Source of the DNA: Arthrobacter crystallopoietes
Lineage (GTDB): Bacteria; Actinomycetota; Actinomycetes; Actinomycetales; Micrococcaceae
Length of the DNA stretch: 64,000 nucleotides
Assembly (NCBI RefSeq): GCF_017603825.1
Contig: NZ_CP072014.1
Span: 1,364,001-1,428,000 of the forward strand
Direction: 5' to 3'
Shown: positions 27,512-36,733 of the stretch, in pieces
How positions within the stretch are numbered: the first letter of the stretch is position 1
Layout: every line of letters begins with the position of its first letter
Program-made: the position numbers and the translations under genes
Notes under the pieces: generated by a model
What the model saw: the letters and a program-made list of their open reading frames with translations, nothing else
What the model was told of the DNA's origin: nothing
Database searches by the model: none

Positions 27512-27615
27512 CTATCCATTTTGCCTTATCCCGCGGAGCGGACTGTTCCGCCCGGGCCCTGTCTGACTGCTCACAAAATTGAGGCAGCCTCGTGTTGGCG
27601 CGATAATTTGTTGTC

Positions 27616-28615
27616 GTGGCCGTCACCGTGAAACACCATGTGCGCGAGTTTTTCCGTGTGGGTCCTGCCCGCCGGGACCATGTTGTGGCCACGCGCTGTG
27701 CCGTCAGCGTGGGACTGCCGCTGCTCGTCCTGCTGGCGGCGGGCCGCTTCGACCTGATGGTTTTCGCCGCTTTCGGTGCCTTTACCGGCATTTACGGTCG
27801 CGGCGAGGCCCACGGCGTGAGGCTTCGCCATCAGGGCCGGTTTGGTGTGTTGATTCTGCTGGTTATGTTTGTGGGCGCCCTGACCTCGGCGGCCGGCGCC
27901 GGGCCTTGGGGGATCGTTTTCGGCACCACCATCGTGGCCGGGCTGTGGTCGCTGGCGGTGAACTACTTCCAGCTGCGTCCGGCCGGGGTCATCTTCTTTA
28001 CCTTCGGCTACGCCGCCATCGGCTCCATCCCGCTCACGACGCCGCTTGCATCCGGCCTGGCGGACCTCCATGGCCGCGCCCGAACGCCGCATCCTGACTC
28101 CCGGGCAGTGGCGTGAATTCGGCGTCGAAGCCGGCGCCAACGCCCTGGCCGCCCTTGCTGCGGGAGCGCTGGCAACCACGGTGGGCCTGGGCCACAACTA
28201 CTGGGCGATGGTCGCTGCCGTGGCGCCGATCGCCGGTCCGAGCCTGGCGCAGCGTGTCAACAAGGGCGTCCACCGCATCCTGGGTACGTTTGCCGGGGTG
28301 GCTGCTGCCGGACTGCTGCTGGCACCGCATCCGGCGCCGTGGGTAATGGTGCTGATAGTGATCGTGCTGCAGTTCGCTGCGGAGATGTTTGTGTTGCGCC
28401 ACTACGCCCTGGCGCTCATCTTCATCACGCCGCTGGCACTCTTGATGACCGAGCTGGCAGCACCTACGGACCCGACCGCCCTGATGGTGGACCGTGCCAT
28501 CCAGACGGCCATCGGCGCGCTGGTAGGCCTCAGCCTGGTCTACCTGATGCACCAGCGAACGCTGCGGGAAAAGGCCCGGCGCCGGCTGCGGAAGCACCAG
28601 GATCCCGAGGCCTGA
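27616..28615 (+). pseudogene. FUSC-family membrane protein, split by a frameshift
   Basis: Two overlapping frames together make one FUSC-type (aromatic acid exporter-like) protein. The first (27616-28116) starts MAVTVKHHVREFF and has about five membrane segments up to FGYAAIGSIPLTTPLASG, then runs into hydrophilic out-of-frame residues. The second (in frame from 28070, ATG without a strong ribosome site) starts MAAPERRILTPGQWREFG and carries the second membrane repeat ending QTAIGALVGLSLVYLMHQR. The family normally has two such repeats in one chain with a membrane segment and linker between them, which are missing here. So a deletion plus frameshift is likely; a two-subunit arrangement or a sequencing error are alternatives. 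Confidence 0.65.
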
Positions 28616-28659
28616 CGCGTTTTCCGGGCAACCGTGGCTTGGAAGGCGCCGCCGGCAAG

Positions 28660-29451
28660 CTAGCGCACGGGCAGCTCGTCACGTGAGCGGCTGCGCGTGG
28701 ACATCGGCTCCGAGGAGGGGAAGTGCTGGGTCCGCCAGCCGTCCCAGGTTTCCCGGATTTCGGCCAGCGACTTGGCACCCAAGCCGTAGGTGGTAATCAG
28801 AACCTGCGTGCCGCCGTCGGGCCTTTCGTCCATGAGTTGGGGCATGGTGGCGAGGATCAGCAGACCGTCACCGTGCTCGGCATAGGACTGGACCGTCAGC
28901 CCTAGCTGCGCTTCGGTACGGAACCAGACCTTCCCGCTGATCGATTCGCCCGTGCTCAGGGTCGCTTCGTACGGGTCGCCAGGCTCCGGCAGGTCCGTTA
29001 GGCCCAGGCTCTGCAGGAGGCCGCCTTCGGGCACGGAATCAGCGGAAAAGTAGGTGCTCTGCCGCGGGGTGTTCGGGTGCCGCTCGAGCATGAAACGCAG
29101 CTGCTGCAGGAACGTGTTCCACCCTTCGGTGAGGTCCTTGTCCCAATGTCCCATCTCCGATGCCGGGTCCAGGAGTCCGCGTTCGAGTGTCAGCTGGACG
29201 CCGTCCTCAACCGGCTCGATGATGAACGTATCGCCATTGCCCAGCGTGAGCTTCTTGTGGTCGGGGTTTTCGACGGCGCCGGCAAAGTAGATCTCTTTGA
29301 TCTCCTCATCGAGACCGTCCAGCTCCCAGCCGTGCCATTGAGCAAGCCGTTTCGGTTCGCGCAGCATGACCCATACCTGCTGGGCGTCTGCGTTGATGTG
29401 GACGCTGAGCTTGCGGGGACCAGATTCTGTTTTCACAGCGCTATCCGTCAT
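28660..29451 (-). CDS. SRPBCC/AHSA1-like protein, long form
   Basis: 263 residues. The first 145 show a START-like module (KLSVHINADAQQVWVMLREP at the start and LTEGWNTFLQQLRFMLERH as its last helix). The second half (about 150-245) has a weaker repeat of the same strand pattern (KVWFRTEAQLGLTVQSYA) and a final helix SLAEIRETWDGWRTQHF, suggesting two linked helix-grip domains. The C-terminus is Arg/Ser-rich. It is divergent in position from DUF6707 but on the same strand, 57 nt away. Function unknown. Confidence 0.78.
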   Translation of the reverse strand: MTDSAVKTESGPRKLSVHINADAQQVWVMLREPKRLAQWHGWELDGLDEEIKEIYFAGAVENPDHKKLTLGNGDTFIIEPVEDGVQLTLERGLLDPASEMGHWDKDLTEGWNTFLQQLRFMLERHPNTPRQSTYFSADSVPEGGLLQSLGLTDLPEPGDPYEATLSTGESISGKVWFRTEAQLGLTVQSYAEHGDGLLILATMPQLMDERPDGGTQVLITTYGLGAKSLAEIRETWDGWRTQHFPSSEPMSTRSRSRDELPVR

Positions 29452-29508
29452 GAGGCCGACTTTACCCCCGGCTCCTTGGACTGGCCAGAGGTGTGGGGAG
29501 GCCGGAGA

Positions 29509-30411
29509 TCAGGGAGCGGTCAGCTTGCCGTTCAGCGCGCGGATGGCCACCAGTTCGTTGGCGATGCGGCGGTCCAGCTCGGCCGGCTCGAGGGTCTCTG
29601 AGCCGCCGTGGGTGCGCAGATACATCAGGGTGGAAAGGCGTTCGACGCGCCATTCGTGCTCCGCCGATTGGTCGCCGGAGGCCATGGCCCGGTGGATCTC
29701 CGAGTCGTAGAGGTTGGGCTCGTTGAGCTGGCGCTGGCGTACCACGGCGTTCATCTTGGCGCGCAGCGGATCTTCCTCTTCGGCCTCGTCCGGGGCGCGC
29801 ATGGCGTCGCCGAGCCGCTGGGACTCCTCGAGATCGCCGGCCTCATGGGTGATGTAGGCCGCGATCGCCAGCGTGGACTGGATCCACTTCCAACGCCCGA
29901 AGTTGCCGTCGAAGGGCAGGTCCGTTACCAGGCGGCAGACATGAAGGGCGTTGTCCTCATCCGCCAGGTCGACGAATAGCCGGTGGGCCAGATCGCGGAC
30001 ATCCTGCAGGTTGCTGCCGGCCTTGGTGTTCAGTCCCTTGCTCAGGCGGGCGGCGAGGCGCTGGACCCTGATGTCCTTCGGATGGGCCCGCGCGGTGCCC
30101 ACGATGACCGCCTCCGGCGTGCCCTCCTCGGCGGGGATCAGTTCAAGGTCGCTGTTTGTCAGGACGGTCGGAGCCTTCTGGAAGGGCCGCGTGGAGGCAA
30201 CCCGGATGCTCGAACCGTGGGCGATGCGCACCTGCGTTCCGTCGGCCAGCTTGGCGATCACCAGCGCCGGCGAGCCGAAATCATCCTTTTCGACGGCGGA
30301 GGACACCACCGCGGCCGATTGCTTTCCGCGCCTACGCAGAAACATATGGCCCGGTTCAACCGCCTCAGCTTTGACATTATGGACGTATGTCTGTGGCTGT
30401 TGCTCGGTCAT
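29509..30411 (-). CDS. DUF6707-like hypothetical protein
   Basis: 300 residues from the ATG at 30411, with GGAGG 8 nt ahead; an in-frame TTG just upstream overlaps that site and is unlikely. The N-terminal part (about 10-110) is beta-rich (HNVKAEAVEPGHMFLRRRG); the C-terminal part is helical with DVRDLAHRLFVDLADEDNAL, then WIQSTLAIAAYITHEAGDL, resembling a TPR-like scaffold. I connect it with DUF6707, a family of actinobacteria, with moderate certainty. No signal peptide or membrane segment is present. Confidence 0.7.
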   Translation of the reverse strand: MTEQQPQTYVHNVKAEAVEPGHMFLRRRGKQSAAVVSSAVEKDDFGSPALVIAKLADGTQVRIAHGSSIRVASTRPFQKAPTVLTNSDLELIPAEEGTPEAVIVGTARAHPKDIRVQRLAARLSKGLNTKAGSNLQDVRDLAHRLFVDLADEDNALHVCRLVTDLPFDGNFGRWKWIQSTLAIAAYITHEAGDLEESQRLGDAMRAPDEAEEEDPLRAKMNAVVRQRQLNEPNLYDSEIHRAMASGDQSAEHEWRVERLSTLMYLRTHGGSETLEPAELDRRIANELVAIRALNGKLTAP

Positions 30412-30623
30412 TGGGTGGTCCTCCAAAGCTCAGGGTCAAACCTCAGTATATGAATTTGTTACCTCTCAAGCCGAAGTTGCGCCACGCCGGTAGCACGTGG
30501 CAGCAGCCGGCATGAAGCCGGACCTCCGCCGTCGTTATCAGGCCGGGCATGATGAGCGCACCCTGGCGGCACGCCTGCACTCCGGCCTGCGCTGAGCCGC
30601 CGTAGTGTGAGGGCTCCTGGCGG

Positions 30624-31163
30624 TCAGCGGCACCAGCCGGCATGGGCCAGCGCGTGGCGCAGCAGGTTGCCGCGTCCGCCGACGAACTCCGACTGGACCT
30701 CCGGGCTCAGGGCGTCGTCCGGCGTCATCCAAGTCAGTTCCAGTGCGTCCTGCCGGGGCTCGCACTCACCGGTGACGGGGATCAGGTAGGCCAGCGCGAC
30801 GCAGTGCTGGCGGTCATCCGTCATCCCGGTTTCCGACGGGGAGGGGAAGTACTCGGCCACGGTAAAGGGCACGGGGGAGGCCGGCAGTTGCGGGAACGCC
30901 AGCGGCCCAAGATCCTTTTCCAGATGCCGGATGAGCGCGGCACGGATGGTCTCGCGGTACATCACCCGCCCCGAGACAAAGGTCCGCACCATCTGCCCCT
31001 CGTCCGAGGCCTGCAGCAGGAGCCCGACCTCGGTCACATAGCCGAGGGAGTCCAGCCGAACCGGAACAGCCTCCACATAGACCATGGGCAAACGCTGCCG
31101 GGCCTCGTAGAGATCCTCTTCGGAGAGCCAGCCTGGATACGGGTCGGGAGTGCGAACATTCAT
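30624..31163 (-). CDS. DUF4916 / NUDIX-like hydrolase
   Basis: 179 residues. VSGRVMYRETIRAALIRHLE, the following KDLGPLAFPQLPASPVPFTV and YLIPVTGECEPRQDALELTW are typical of DUF4916 proteins, which have a NUDIX-like fold but a degraded Nudix box. It probably acts on a nucleoside diphosphate derivative, but catalysis is not assured because the REx2EE motif is absent. GTCACGCGTGAC, a 12-nt palindrome, lies 32 nt upstream of the start (31195-31206). Confidence 0.78.
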   Translation of the reverse strand: MNVRTPDPYPGWLSEEDLYEARQRLPMVYVEAVPVRLDSLGYVTEVGLLLQASDEGQMVRTFVSGRVMYRETIRAALIRHLEKDLGPLAFPQLPASPVPFTVAEYFPSPSETGMTDDRQHCVALAYLIPVTGECEPRQDALELTWMTPDDALSPEVQSEFVGGRGNLLRHALAHAGWCR

Positions 31164-31323
31164 GTACTTGTTCTACCGCACGGCTGATGCGCCCGTCACG
31201 CGTGACCAGCCGGGAGGGCGCGGGTTTTCCGTAGAGCGTAAGCGCGGGGTGTGCGTCCCGGAACAATGAACGACGGCGGTGACCACTGGAGGCGGGGACA
31301 AGAGGGCAGGCAGGGAGCCCGGA

Positions 31324-32091
31324 TCACAACTGGTGTACGGTTGCCTCGCGGATCCTGATGTTCCCGCCGCCCGCGCCGCTTGCACTGTCAGAGCCGTCAG
31401 GGTCCGGCACAAGGAGCACACGGCCGCCGGCGTCGTCCTCGGCCAGCCGCGACTGGAACCCGGCCGAGGCCAACCTGTCGCGCAGAACCTCGAGCCCGCC
31501 GTCGTACTCGAAACCGATGGCAATCCCGGCGGCAGCGCCTTGCTGCACCGTGATAATCCCGCCGTTCTTGGTGGCGAAGTCAACCCGGCCCACGTCTGTC
31601 AGCTCCCAGTCCGCCTGGCTGAACTCGGTCTGGCCGCCAGTCCGTGCCGGGGAGCGTCGGCGGGCACCGATAGCCGCGAGGACCTTGGCCGCCGTGGGCA
31701 GCTCGGTCGTGGTCCATACCGCGGCTACTGTCAGCGACGGATCGGCGTCATGCGGTTCGGCCCCCTCGTTGGCCCGGTCCACCAGGAACACGGTGCCCTC
31801 CGGCGACGTGACCTTCACGCTGCCGCCGTGGTCTGCGGAGAACGGCTCGGCCCGCGTCCCGGCTTCCTCCGTCCGGCGGCGGAATTCCTCCAGGTCCCGC
31901 GCCTCGAAGCCGAGCGAGGTGATGCCGTCGTCGGGCCCGGCGGGCATGGCGTGGACCGCGAGCCGCCCGTGGCCGGCGTCGAACTCCATCCAGGTCTCGT
32001 AGTCGGCGGTGACGGCGAGCCCTAGCGCGGTCAGCAGTTCCTTGTACTCGTGCATGCGGGACGTGTAGTGGACGGGGCGGACGCGCAGCAT
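31324..32091 (-). CDS. VOC-superfamily protein, two-module
   Basis: 255 residues with two glyoxalase-like modules. Module 1 (about 1-105) starts MLRVRPVHYTSRMHEYKELL and includes ITSLGFEARDLEEFRRRTEE; module 2 (about 118-245) includes VAAVWTTTELPTAAKVLAAI and IGFEYDGGLEVLRDRLASAG. Metal ligands are not obvious, so it may be a binding or resistance protein rather than an enzyme. It is divergent from the YdeI-like gene. Confidence 0.75.
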   Translation of the reverse strand: MLRVRPVHYTSRMHEYKELLTALGLAVTADYETWMEFDAGHGRLAVHAMPAGPDDGITSLGFEARDLEEFRRRTEEAGTRAEPFSADHGGSVKVTSPEGTVFLVDRANEGAEPHDADPSLTVAAVWTTTELPTAAKVLAAIGARRRSPARTGGQTEFSQADWELTDVGRVDFATKNGGIITVQQGAAAGIAIGFEYDGGLEVLRDRLASAGFQSRLAEDDAGGRVLLVPDPDGSDSASGAGGGNIRIREATVHQL

Positions 32092-32162
32092 TTTTGTCTC
32101 CTCGGTAGCGGCCTCTTTCCAGAGTATGGCGTGGTGGCCGGTTGCGCGGCTAGTGTTTGCGC

Positions 32163-32753
32163 ATGGCTGTCGAACTCCCCGAATTGCTGCTGCCCGATGC
32201 TGCCGCCTGGCGCACCTGGCTGGAGGAGCACCATCACAGCTCGCCCGGCGTGTGGCTGGTGCTGCACAAGAAGGGCGGAACCGTCACCACGCTCGACTAT
32301 GCCGGCGCCCTCGAAGAAGCGCTGTGTTTCGGCTGGATCGACGGGCAGGCCAAGCGGCGCGACGCCGGGAGTTCCTTCCAGCGGTTCAGCCCCCGGGGCA
32401 AGCGCAGCATCTGGTCGCTGCGCAACGTGGCACGGATCGAGCAGCTGGAGGCGGCAGGAAAAATGCACGACGCCGGACGCGCGGCGGTCGCGGCGGCGCA
32501 GGCCGATGGGCGGTGGGACAAGGCCTATGCCGGACCCGCGACCGCGGAGGTACCCGAGGATCTCGCCGCAGCGATCGCTGCCGTGCCTCGGGCGCAGGCC
32601 ATGTTCGACGTGCTGACCTCGCAGAACCGGTTCGCACTGATCTTCCGGCTCAGCCAGCTCAAGACCGAGGACGCCCGCCGCAAGAAGATCGCCGGCTTCG
32701 TGGAGATGCTGGCCCGGCACGAGGCACCGTACCCGCAGAAGAAGAAGCCGTAG
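32163..32753 (+). CDS. YdeI/OmpD-associated family protein
   Basis: 196 residues from the ATG at 32163. WRTWLEEHHHSSPGVWLVLH, the block ALEEALCFGWIDGQAKRRD and FSPRGKRSIWSLRNVARIE are hallmarks of the YdeI group (also called bacteriocin-protection proteins). The C-terminus is Lys-rich (PQKKKKP-like PYPQKKKP). The biochemical role is unknown; the family is linked with resistance to cationic peptides in some bacteria. It converges with fbpC with 20 nt between stops. Confidence 0.85.
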   Translation: MAVELPELLLPDAAAWRTWLEEHHHSSPGVWLVLHKKGGTVTTLDYAGALEEALCFGWIDGQAKRRDAGSSFQRFSPRGKRSIWSLRNVARIEQLEAAGKMHDAGRAAVAAAQADGRWDKAYAGPATAEVPEDLAAAIAAVPRAQAMFDVLTSQNRFALIFRLSQLKTEDARRKKIAGFVEMLARHEAPYPQKKKP

Positions 32754-32773
32754 CTTAGGGGTTCGGGAAAGAC

Positions 32774-33868
32774 TCAGGCCGGGAAGGCCACGCCCTCGCC
32801 GATCACGCGCAGGAACAGTTCCGAGCCGGGCTTGGCCAGCGTCGCGTTCCAGTGGCGGATGGTGATGGTCTCCCCGCGTTGCCTGTTCCCCTTCGCATCC
32901 TGGGGCCCGTGAAGTTCCAGCCGCACCGTCACCTCCGGCCCAAAGAAGTCCGTCTCCAGCACGGTGCCGCGGATAGGGCCGCTGTCGGAGATGCGGATCT
33001 GCTCCGGGCGCAGCATCAGGTGCACCTTGCCTTGGCACGTGGGCCGGCGGACCGGGATGCCGCCGAGGGCGCAGGTGGCCAGGGAGCCCTGCAGTTCCGC
33101 GTTGAGGATGACCGCATCGCCGAGGAACTCTGCTGTCTCCCGGTCAGCGGGCCGGGTGTAAACCACAAAGGGGTTGCCGATCTGGGCCAGCATGCCGCGG
33201 CGCATCACCGCCACCTGGTCCGCGAAGGAGAGCGCCTCCGCTTGGTCGTGAGTGACCAGGATGGTGGTTACCCCGGCTGCCGCGAGGGTACGGGCCACCG
33301 CCTTGCGGGTGGCTACCCGGAGGCCGGCGTCTAGCGCGCTGAACGGTTCATCCAGCAGCATCAGTTCCGGCTCGCGGGCCAGCGCCCGCGCCAGGGCGAC
33401 GCGCTGCTGCTGGCCGCCGGAGAGCTCGTCGGGCCGGCGTCCGGCGTGTCCGGGCTCCAGCGAGACCATGGCCAGCAGCTCGGCGACCCGGCCCTCCACC
33501 GCCGCCCGGGAGCCGAACCGCTTCTTCTCCAGCCCGAAAGCGATATTCCGGCCCACGCTCAGGTGCGGGAAGAGCGCCCCGTCCTGGGCCACATAGCCCA
33601 CGTTCCGCCGGTGCGCCGGAACCAGTCGGCCGCCGTTGGCCACCGCGTCGCCGTCGAGCGTAATGCAGCCGGAGTCAGGCGCCTCGAAACCGGCAATCAG
33701 CCGCAGCAGGGTGGTCTTGCCGCTGCCCGAGGGGCCCACGATCGCCGTCGTAATTCCTCTCTGCACGGACAGGCTGACACCGCGGAGCACGGACGTATCG
33801 CCGAAGGACTTGGTGACGGCGTCGACGACCAGGTGGCTTTCCGGCGCCGGAATGTCCGCGGGGCTCAC
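32774..33868 (-). CDS. fbpC: Iron(III) ABC transporter ATPase
   Basis: 364 residues from a GTG at 33868 preceded by GGAAGGA. Walker A GPSGSGKTT, Q-loop VAQDGALFPH, ABC signature LSGGQQQRVALARAL, Walker B LMLLDEPFSALD and the H-loop ILVTHDQAEAL are intact. The C-terminal third (about 240-364) is the TOBE regulatory domain (LMLRPEQIRISDSG). It powers the FbpB permease encoded 22 nt upstream. Its place in the fbpA-fbpB-fbpC order and the upstream iron box show an iron importer. Confidence 0.93.
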   Translation of the reverse strand: MSPADIPAPESHLVVDAVTKSFGDTSVLRGVSLSVQRGITTAIVGPSGSGKTTLLRLIAGFEAPDSGCITLDGDAVANGGRLVPAHRRNVGYVAQDGALFPHLSVGRNIAFGLEKKRFGSRAAVEGRVAELLAMVSLEPGHAGRRPDELSGGQQQRVALARALAREPELMLLDEPFSALDAGLRVATRKAVARTLAAAGVTTILVTHDQAEALSFADQVAVMRRGMLAQIGNPFVVYTRPADRETAEFLGDAVILNAELQGSLATCALGGIPVRRPTCQGKVHLMLRPEQIRISDSGPIRGTVLETDFFGPEVTVRLELHGPQDAKGNRQRGETITIRHWNATLAKPGSELFLRVIGEGVAFPA

Positions 33869-33890
33869 AAGCAGGGTCCTTCCACAACGT

Positions 33891-35612
33891 TCATTGCCCG
33901 GCCGCCTTCTGCGACTGGGTGTAGAGCAGGTAGGTCATCGGCAGCGAGAGCAGGATCAGGATCAGCGCGTACGGAGCGGCGCCGGTGTAATCGATCTCCG
34001 AACTCAGCGCCCAGAATCGTGTGGCCAGCGTGTTCACACCCGTGGGCGCGAGCAGCAGGGTAGCGGTCAGCTCGTTGGCAATGCCCAGGAAAACCAGGGC
34101 CGCCCCGCCGGCGGCAGCGGGCGCGGTCAGGCGCAGGGTCACCCGCAGGAACGCCCTGAACGGCGAAATGCCCAGCGACCGCGCGGCCTCTTCGAGCTCC
34201 AGCGGCGCCTGCGCCAGCCCGGCGCGCAGGTTCACCAGCGCCCGCGGCAGGAACAACAGCACGTAGGCGGCGATGACCAGCGGCGCCGTTTGGTACAGCG
34301 GCCGCGCGAAGTTGATCGCCACGGTGATGAACGCCAGCGCCACCACAATGCCGGGCAGCGCGGACGTGATGTAGTTGGTGCTCTCCAGCAGCTTGGTGAA
34401 CCAGCCCGGGTACCGCACGGCGAGCCACGCCACGGGGAAGGCCAGCACCACGGTCAGCAGGGCGCCGGCCAAGCCGAAACCGAGGGTCTGCAGCAGCGTC
34501 TCGCCGATCACCGGCAGGTCCCAGACTTCGGCTCCGCCGGCCAGCAGCCAGCGCAGGATGTTGCCCAGCGGCACCCCGAGCGCCAGCACCGCCAGGGCCA
34601 GCACACCGGCGACGGCGGCAAGCCGGTAGCGTCCGAGCGGCAGGGCTGGTGGGCGGCTGGCTACCCCGGAGCCCAAACGGGCGTACCGGGCGTTGCCGCG
34701 CAGGCGGGATTCGGCCAGCAGCATCAGCAGGCAGATGAAGACCAGCACGCTGGCGAGCATGTTGGCCGCCGAGCCGTTGAAAGTGGACTGGTACTGCTCC
34801 ATGATTGCGGTGGTGAAGGTGGCGAACCGGATCATCGAAAACGCGCCGAATTCGGCCAGCAGGTGCAGCCCCACCAGCAGGGCGCCGCCGGTGATCGGCA
34901 GCCAGAGCTGAGGCAGGACCACGCGGAAAAAGCTGCGCCAGCGTCCCAGCCCGAGCGACGCCGCGGACTGCTCGAGCGCGGGATCCATCCGGCGCAGGGC
35001 AGCGGCCGCTGGAATGTAGACCAGCGGGTAGTAGGAGAGCACCGAAATCAGTGTGCCGCCGCCGATCCCGCCCAGCGACGGAATGGTGCTGACCCAGGCG
35101 TAGCTGTTGACGAACGCGGGAACAGCCAGCGGCGCGGCGAGCACGAGGGACCAGAACCTCGCGCCGGGCAGCTGCGTCCGCTCCACCAGCCAGGCCGCCG
35201 CAATGCCGATCAGGATGCACAGCGGAACCGCAGCCAGCACGAGTGCCACGGTGTTGAATAGCAGCTCGCCCACGCGCGGCCGGAAGATGAGCTCCGCCGC
35301 CGTCTCCCAGCCGGTGGCCACCGTCATCACGATGACGAAGCCCAGCGGCACCAGGGTCGCCAGCGAAATTACGACGGCGGCAGCTACCGTTCCGTACGGC
35401 CGGCGCGCAGCGCTGCGCTTACGCCGGAGTGTACTCCGAACCGGAGGGGGCGGGCCGGGCAGCTTGGGGCCGGACGGAAGGCCGTCGGGCGAAGCAAGGC
35501 CGGTAAGGGGAGCCGCCGGAACGATGCGGGATGAAGCAGCGCCCGACGGCGCACCGGTAGCCGGGACCGCAGGGCCCCGGCTACCGGTGCGCGTTCGTGG
35601 ATGAACCGACAT
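33891..35612 (-). CDS. fbpB: Iron(III) ABC transporter permease
   Basis: 573 residues with about 12 membrane segments in two homologous halves, each bearing an EAA-type loop for the ATPase: DPALEQSAASLGLGRWRSFF and LELEEAARSLGISPFRAFLR. This is the fused double-length permease of the FbpB type. The first 75 residues are Pro/Ala/Gly-rich and cytosolic. The start ATG at 35612 is 8 nt after the fbpA stop. Codons 7-21 form a 17-bp perfect hairpin (see separate entry), which may limit its translation relative to fbpA. Confidence 0.92.
   Translation of the reverse strand: MSVHPRTRTGSRGPAVPATGAPSGAASSRIVPAAPLTGLASPDGLPSGPKLPGPPPPVRSTLRRKRSAARRPYGTVAAAVVISLATLVPLGFVIVMTVATGWETAAELIFRPRVGELLFNTVALVLAAVPLCILIGIAAAWLVERTQLPGARFWSLVLAAPLAVPAFVNSYAWVSTIPSLGGIGGGTLISVLSYYPLVYIPAAAALRRMDPALEQSAASLGLGRWRSFFRVVLPQLWLPITGGALLVGLHLLAEFGAFSMIRFATFTTAIMEQYQSTFNGSAANMLASVLVFICLLMLLAESRLRGNARYARLGSGVASRPPALPLGRYRLAAVAGVLALAVLALGVPLGNILRWLLAGGAEVWDLPVIGETLLQTLGFGLAGALLTVVLAFPVAWLAVRYPGWFTKLLESTNYITSALPGIVVALAFITVAINFARPLYQTAPLVIAAYVLLFLPRALVNLRAGLAQAPLELEEAARSLGISPFRAFLRVTLRLTAPAAAGGAALVFLGIANELTATLLLAPTGVNTLATRFWALSSEIDYTGAAPYALILILLSLPMTYLLYTQSQKAAGQ
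35549..35592. other. 17-bp perfect hairpin at the fbpA-fbpB junction
   Basis: Arms 35549-35565 and 35576-35592 are perfectly complementary (GCGCACCGGTAGCCGGG on the left), with a 10-nt loop. On the minus-strand message the hairpin begins 20 nt into fbpB, just after the fbpA stop. No T-run follows. It could protect the fbpA part of the message from 3' decay or reduce fbpBC expression. Confidence 0.75.
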
Positions 35613-35620
35613 GGGCAGTG

Positions 35621-36676
35621 CTACAGCAGGCCGGCATCCGTCATGAGCTCGACAACCTTCTGGCTGTTCAGCTTGGCGGCATCAACGGAGGGAGCGTCGA
35701 GCTCCTCGAGGGGAATGAGCCCTTCGCGCGGAGTGACGTCCTTGCCTACCGGGTACTCGTAGTCGCTGCCAGCGGCCAGAGACTCCTGGCCCTGCTTGGA
35801 CGTGATGAATTCAAGGAATTGCATTGCCTCTTCCGGGTGCTGGGAGGACTTCAGGACGCCGCCGCCGGAGACGCTGACGAAGGCACCGGGATCCTGGTTT
35901 TTGAAGTAATGCGGGGCGACGTTGCCGGAGTTCTCCGCGGTCTCTGCCTGGTCCGCCGTGTAGTAGTAGTGGTAGATGACGGCGCCGTCGACCTCTCCGG
36001 TATTGACGGCCTTCATGGCAGCGCCGTTCTTCGGGTAGGCCTTGGCATTCTCCTTCATGGCCTTGAGCCATTCGGCGGTGGCTTCTTCGCCCTCGAGCTC
36101 CAGCATGGCGGAGACGATGGCCTGGAAGTCCGCTCCGCCCGGAGCCGCTCCCCACTTTCCGGCCCACTTCTCATCGGCCAGATCCATGATCGACGCCGGC
36201 AGGTCGGCTTCCTTCACGGCGTCCTTGTTGTACACAAAGACTGTGGACCGGGCCGCTACGCCTGACCATTTGTTCGACGACGGCCGGTACTGTTCCGGCA
36301 CGTTGTCCTGCACGGTGGGGGAGATGTCGGCGAAGAGTCCGGCGTTTTCCACCTGCGTCATGGCTGGTGAATTCTCGGTGATGAAGACATCGGCAGGGGA
36401 GGCATCCCCCTCGGCGATGATCTGGTTGCTCATCTCGGTGTCCTTGCCCTGGCGGACGTTGACCTTGATGCCGGTCTCGGCCTCGAACGCGTCCACCCAA
36501 GCCTGGGTCATGGATTCGTGCTGGGCGTTGTAAACGGTTATTTCACCGGTTGCTGCTGCGGCGGCGGTGGATCCTTCGGGTGCCGGCGACTCGGAGCCGG
36601 AGCCGCAGGCGGACAGGGTCAGTGCAGCGGCGGCGACGATGGCGGCTGCGGAAAGCTGCGGAAATCGGATCTTCAT
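35621..36676 (-). CDS. fbpA: Iron(III)-binding lipoprotein
   Basis: 351 residues from the ATG at 36676, with AAAGG upstream. The signal peptide ends in the lipobox LTLSACGSG, so the receptor is tethered to the membrane by its Cys. ITVYNAQHESMTQAWVDAFE is the usual start of FbpA-type receptors, and the Tyr cluster VIYHYYYTAD is the probable ferric-ion site. It delivers iron to FbpB and FbpC, which follow in the same operon. An IdeR-like iron box lies 58-76 nt upstream of the start. Confidence 0.93.
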   Translation of the reverse strand: MKIRFPQLSAAAIVAAAALTLSACGSGSESPAPEGSTAAAAATGEITVYNAQHESMTQAWVDAFEAETGIKVNVRQGKDTEMSNQIIAEGDASPADVFITENSPAMTQVENAGLFADISPTVQDNVPEQYRPSSNKWSGVAARSTVFVYNKDAVKEADLPASIMDLADEKWAGKWGAAPGGADFQAIVSAMLELEGEEATAEWLKAMKENAKAYPKNGAAMKAVNTGEVDGAVIYHYYYTADQAETAENSGNVAPHYFKNQDPGAFVSVSGGGVLKSSQHPEEAMQFLEFITSKQGQESLAAGSDYEYPVGKDVTPREGLIPLEELDAPSVDAAKLNSQKVVELMTDAGLL

Positions 36677-36733
36677 GGAGAACCTTTCAAGAAAATGAGG
36701 ACGGGCGCGGTCCCCACCGCATTGCCCGATAAC

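Noticed and set aside
31195-31206. GTCACGCGTGAC palindrome upstream of the DUF4916 gene
   Set aside because: Perfect but short and of a common self-complementary GC-rich type; no other evidence of an operator.
33636-35261. 541-codon plus-strand open frame opposite fbpB
   Set aside because: Gln/Arg/Gly-rich translation typical of an antisense frame of a GC-rich membrane-protein gene.
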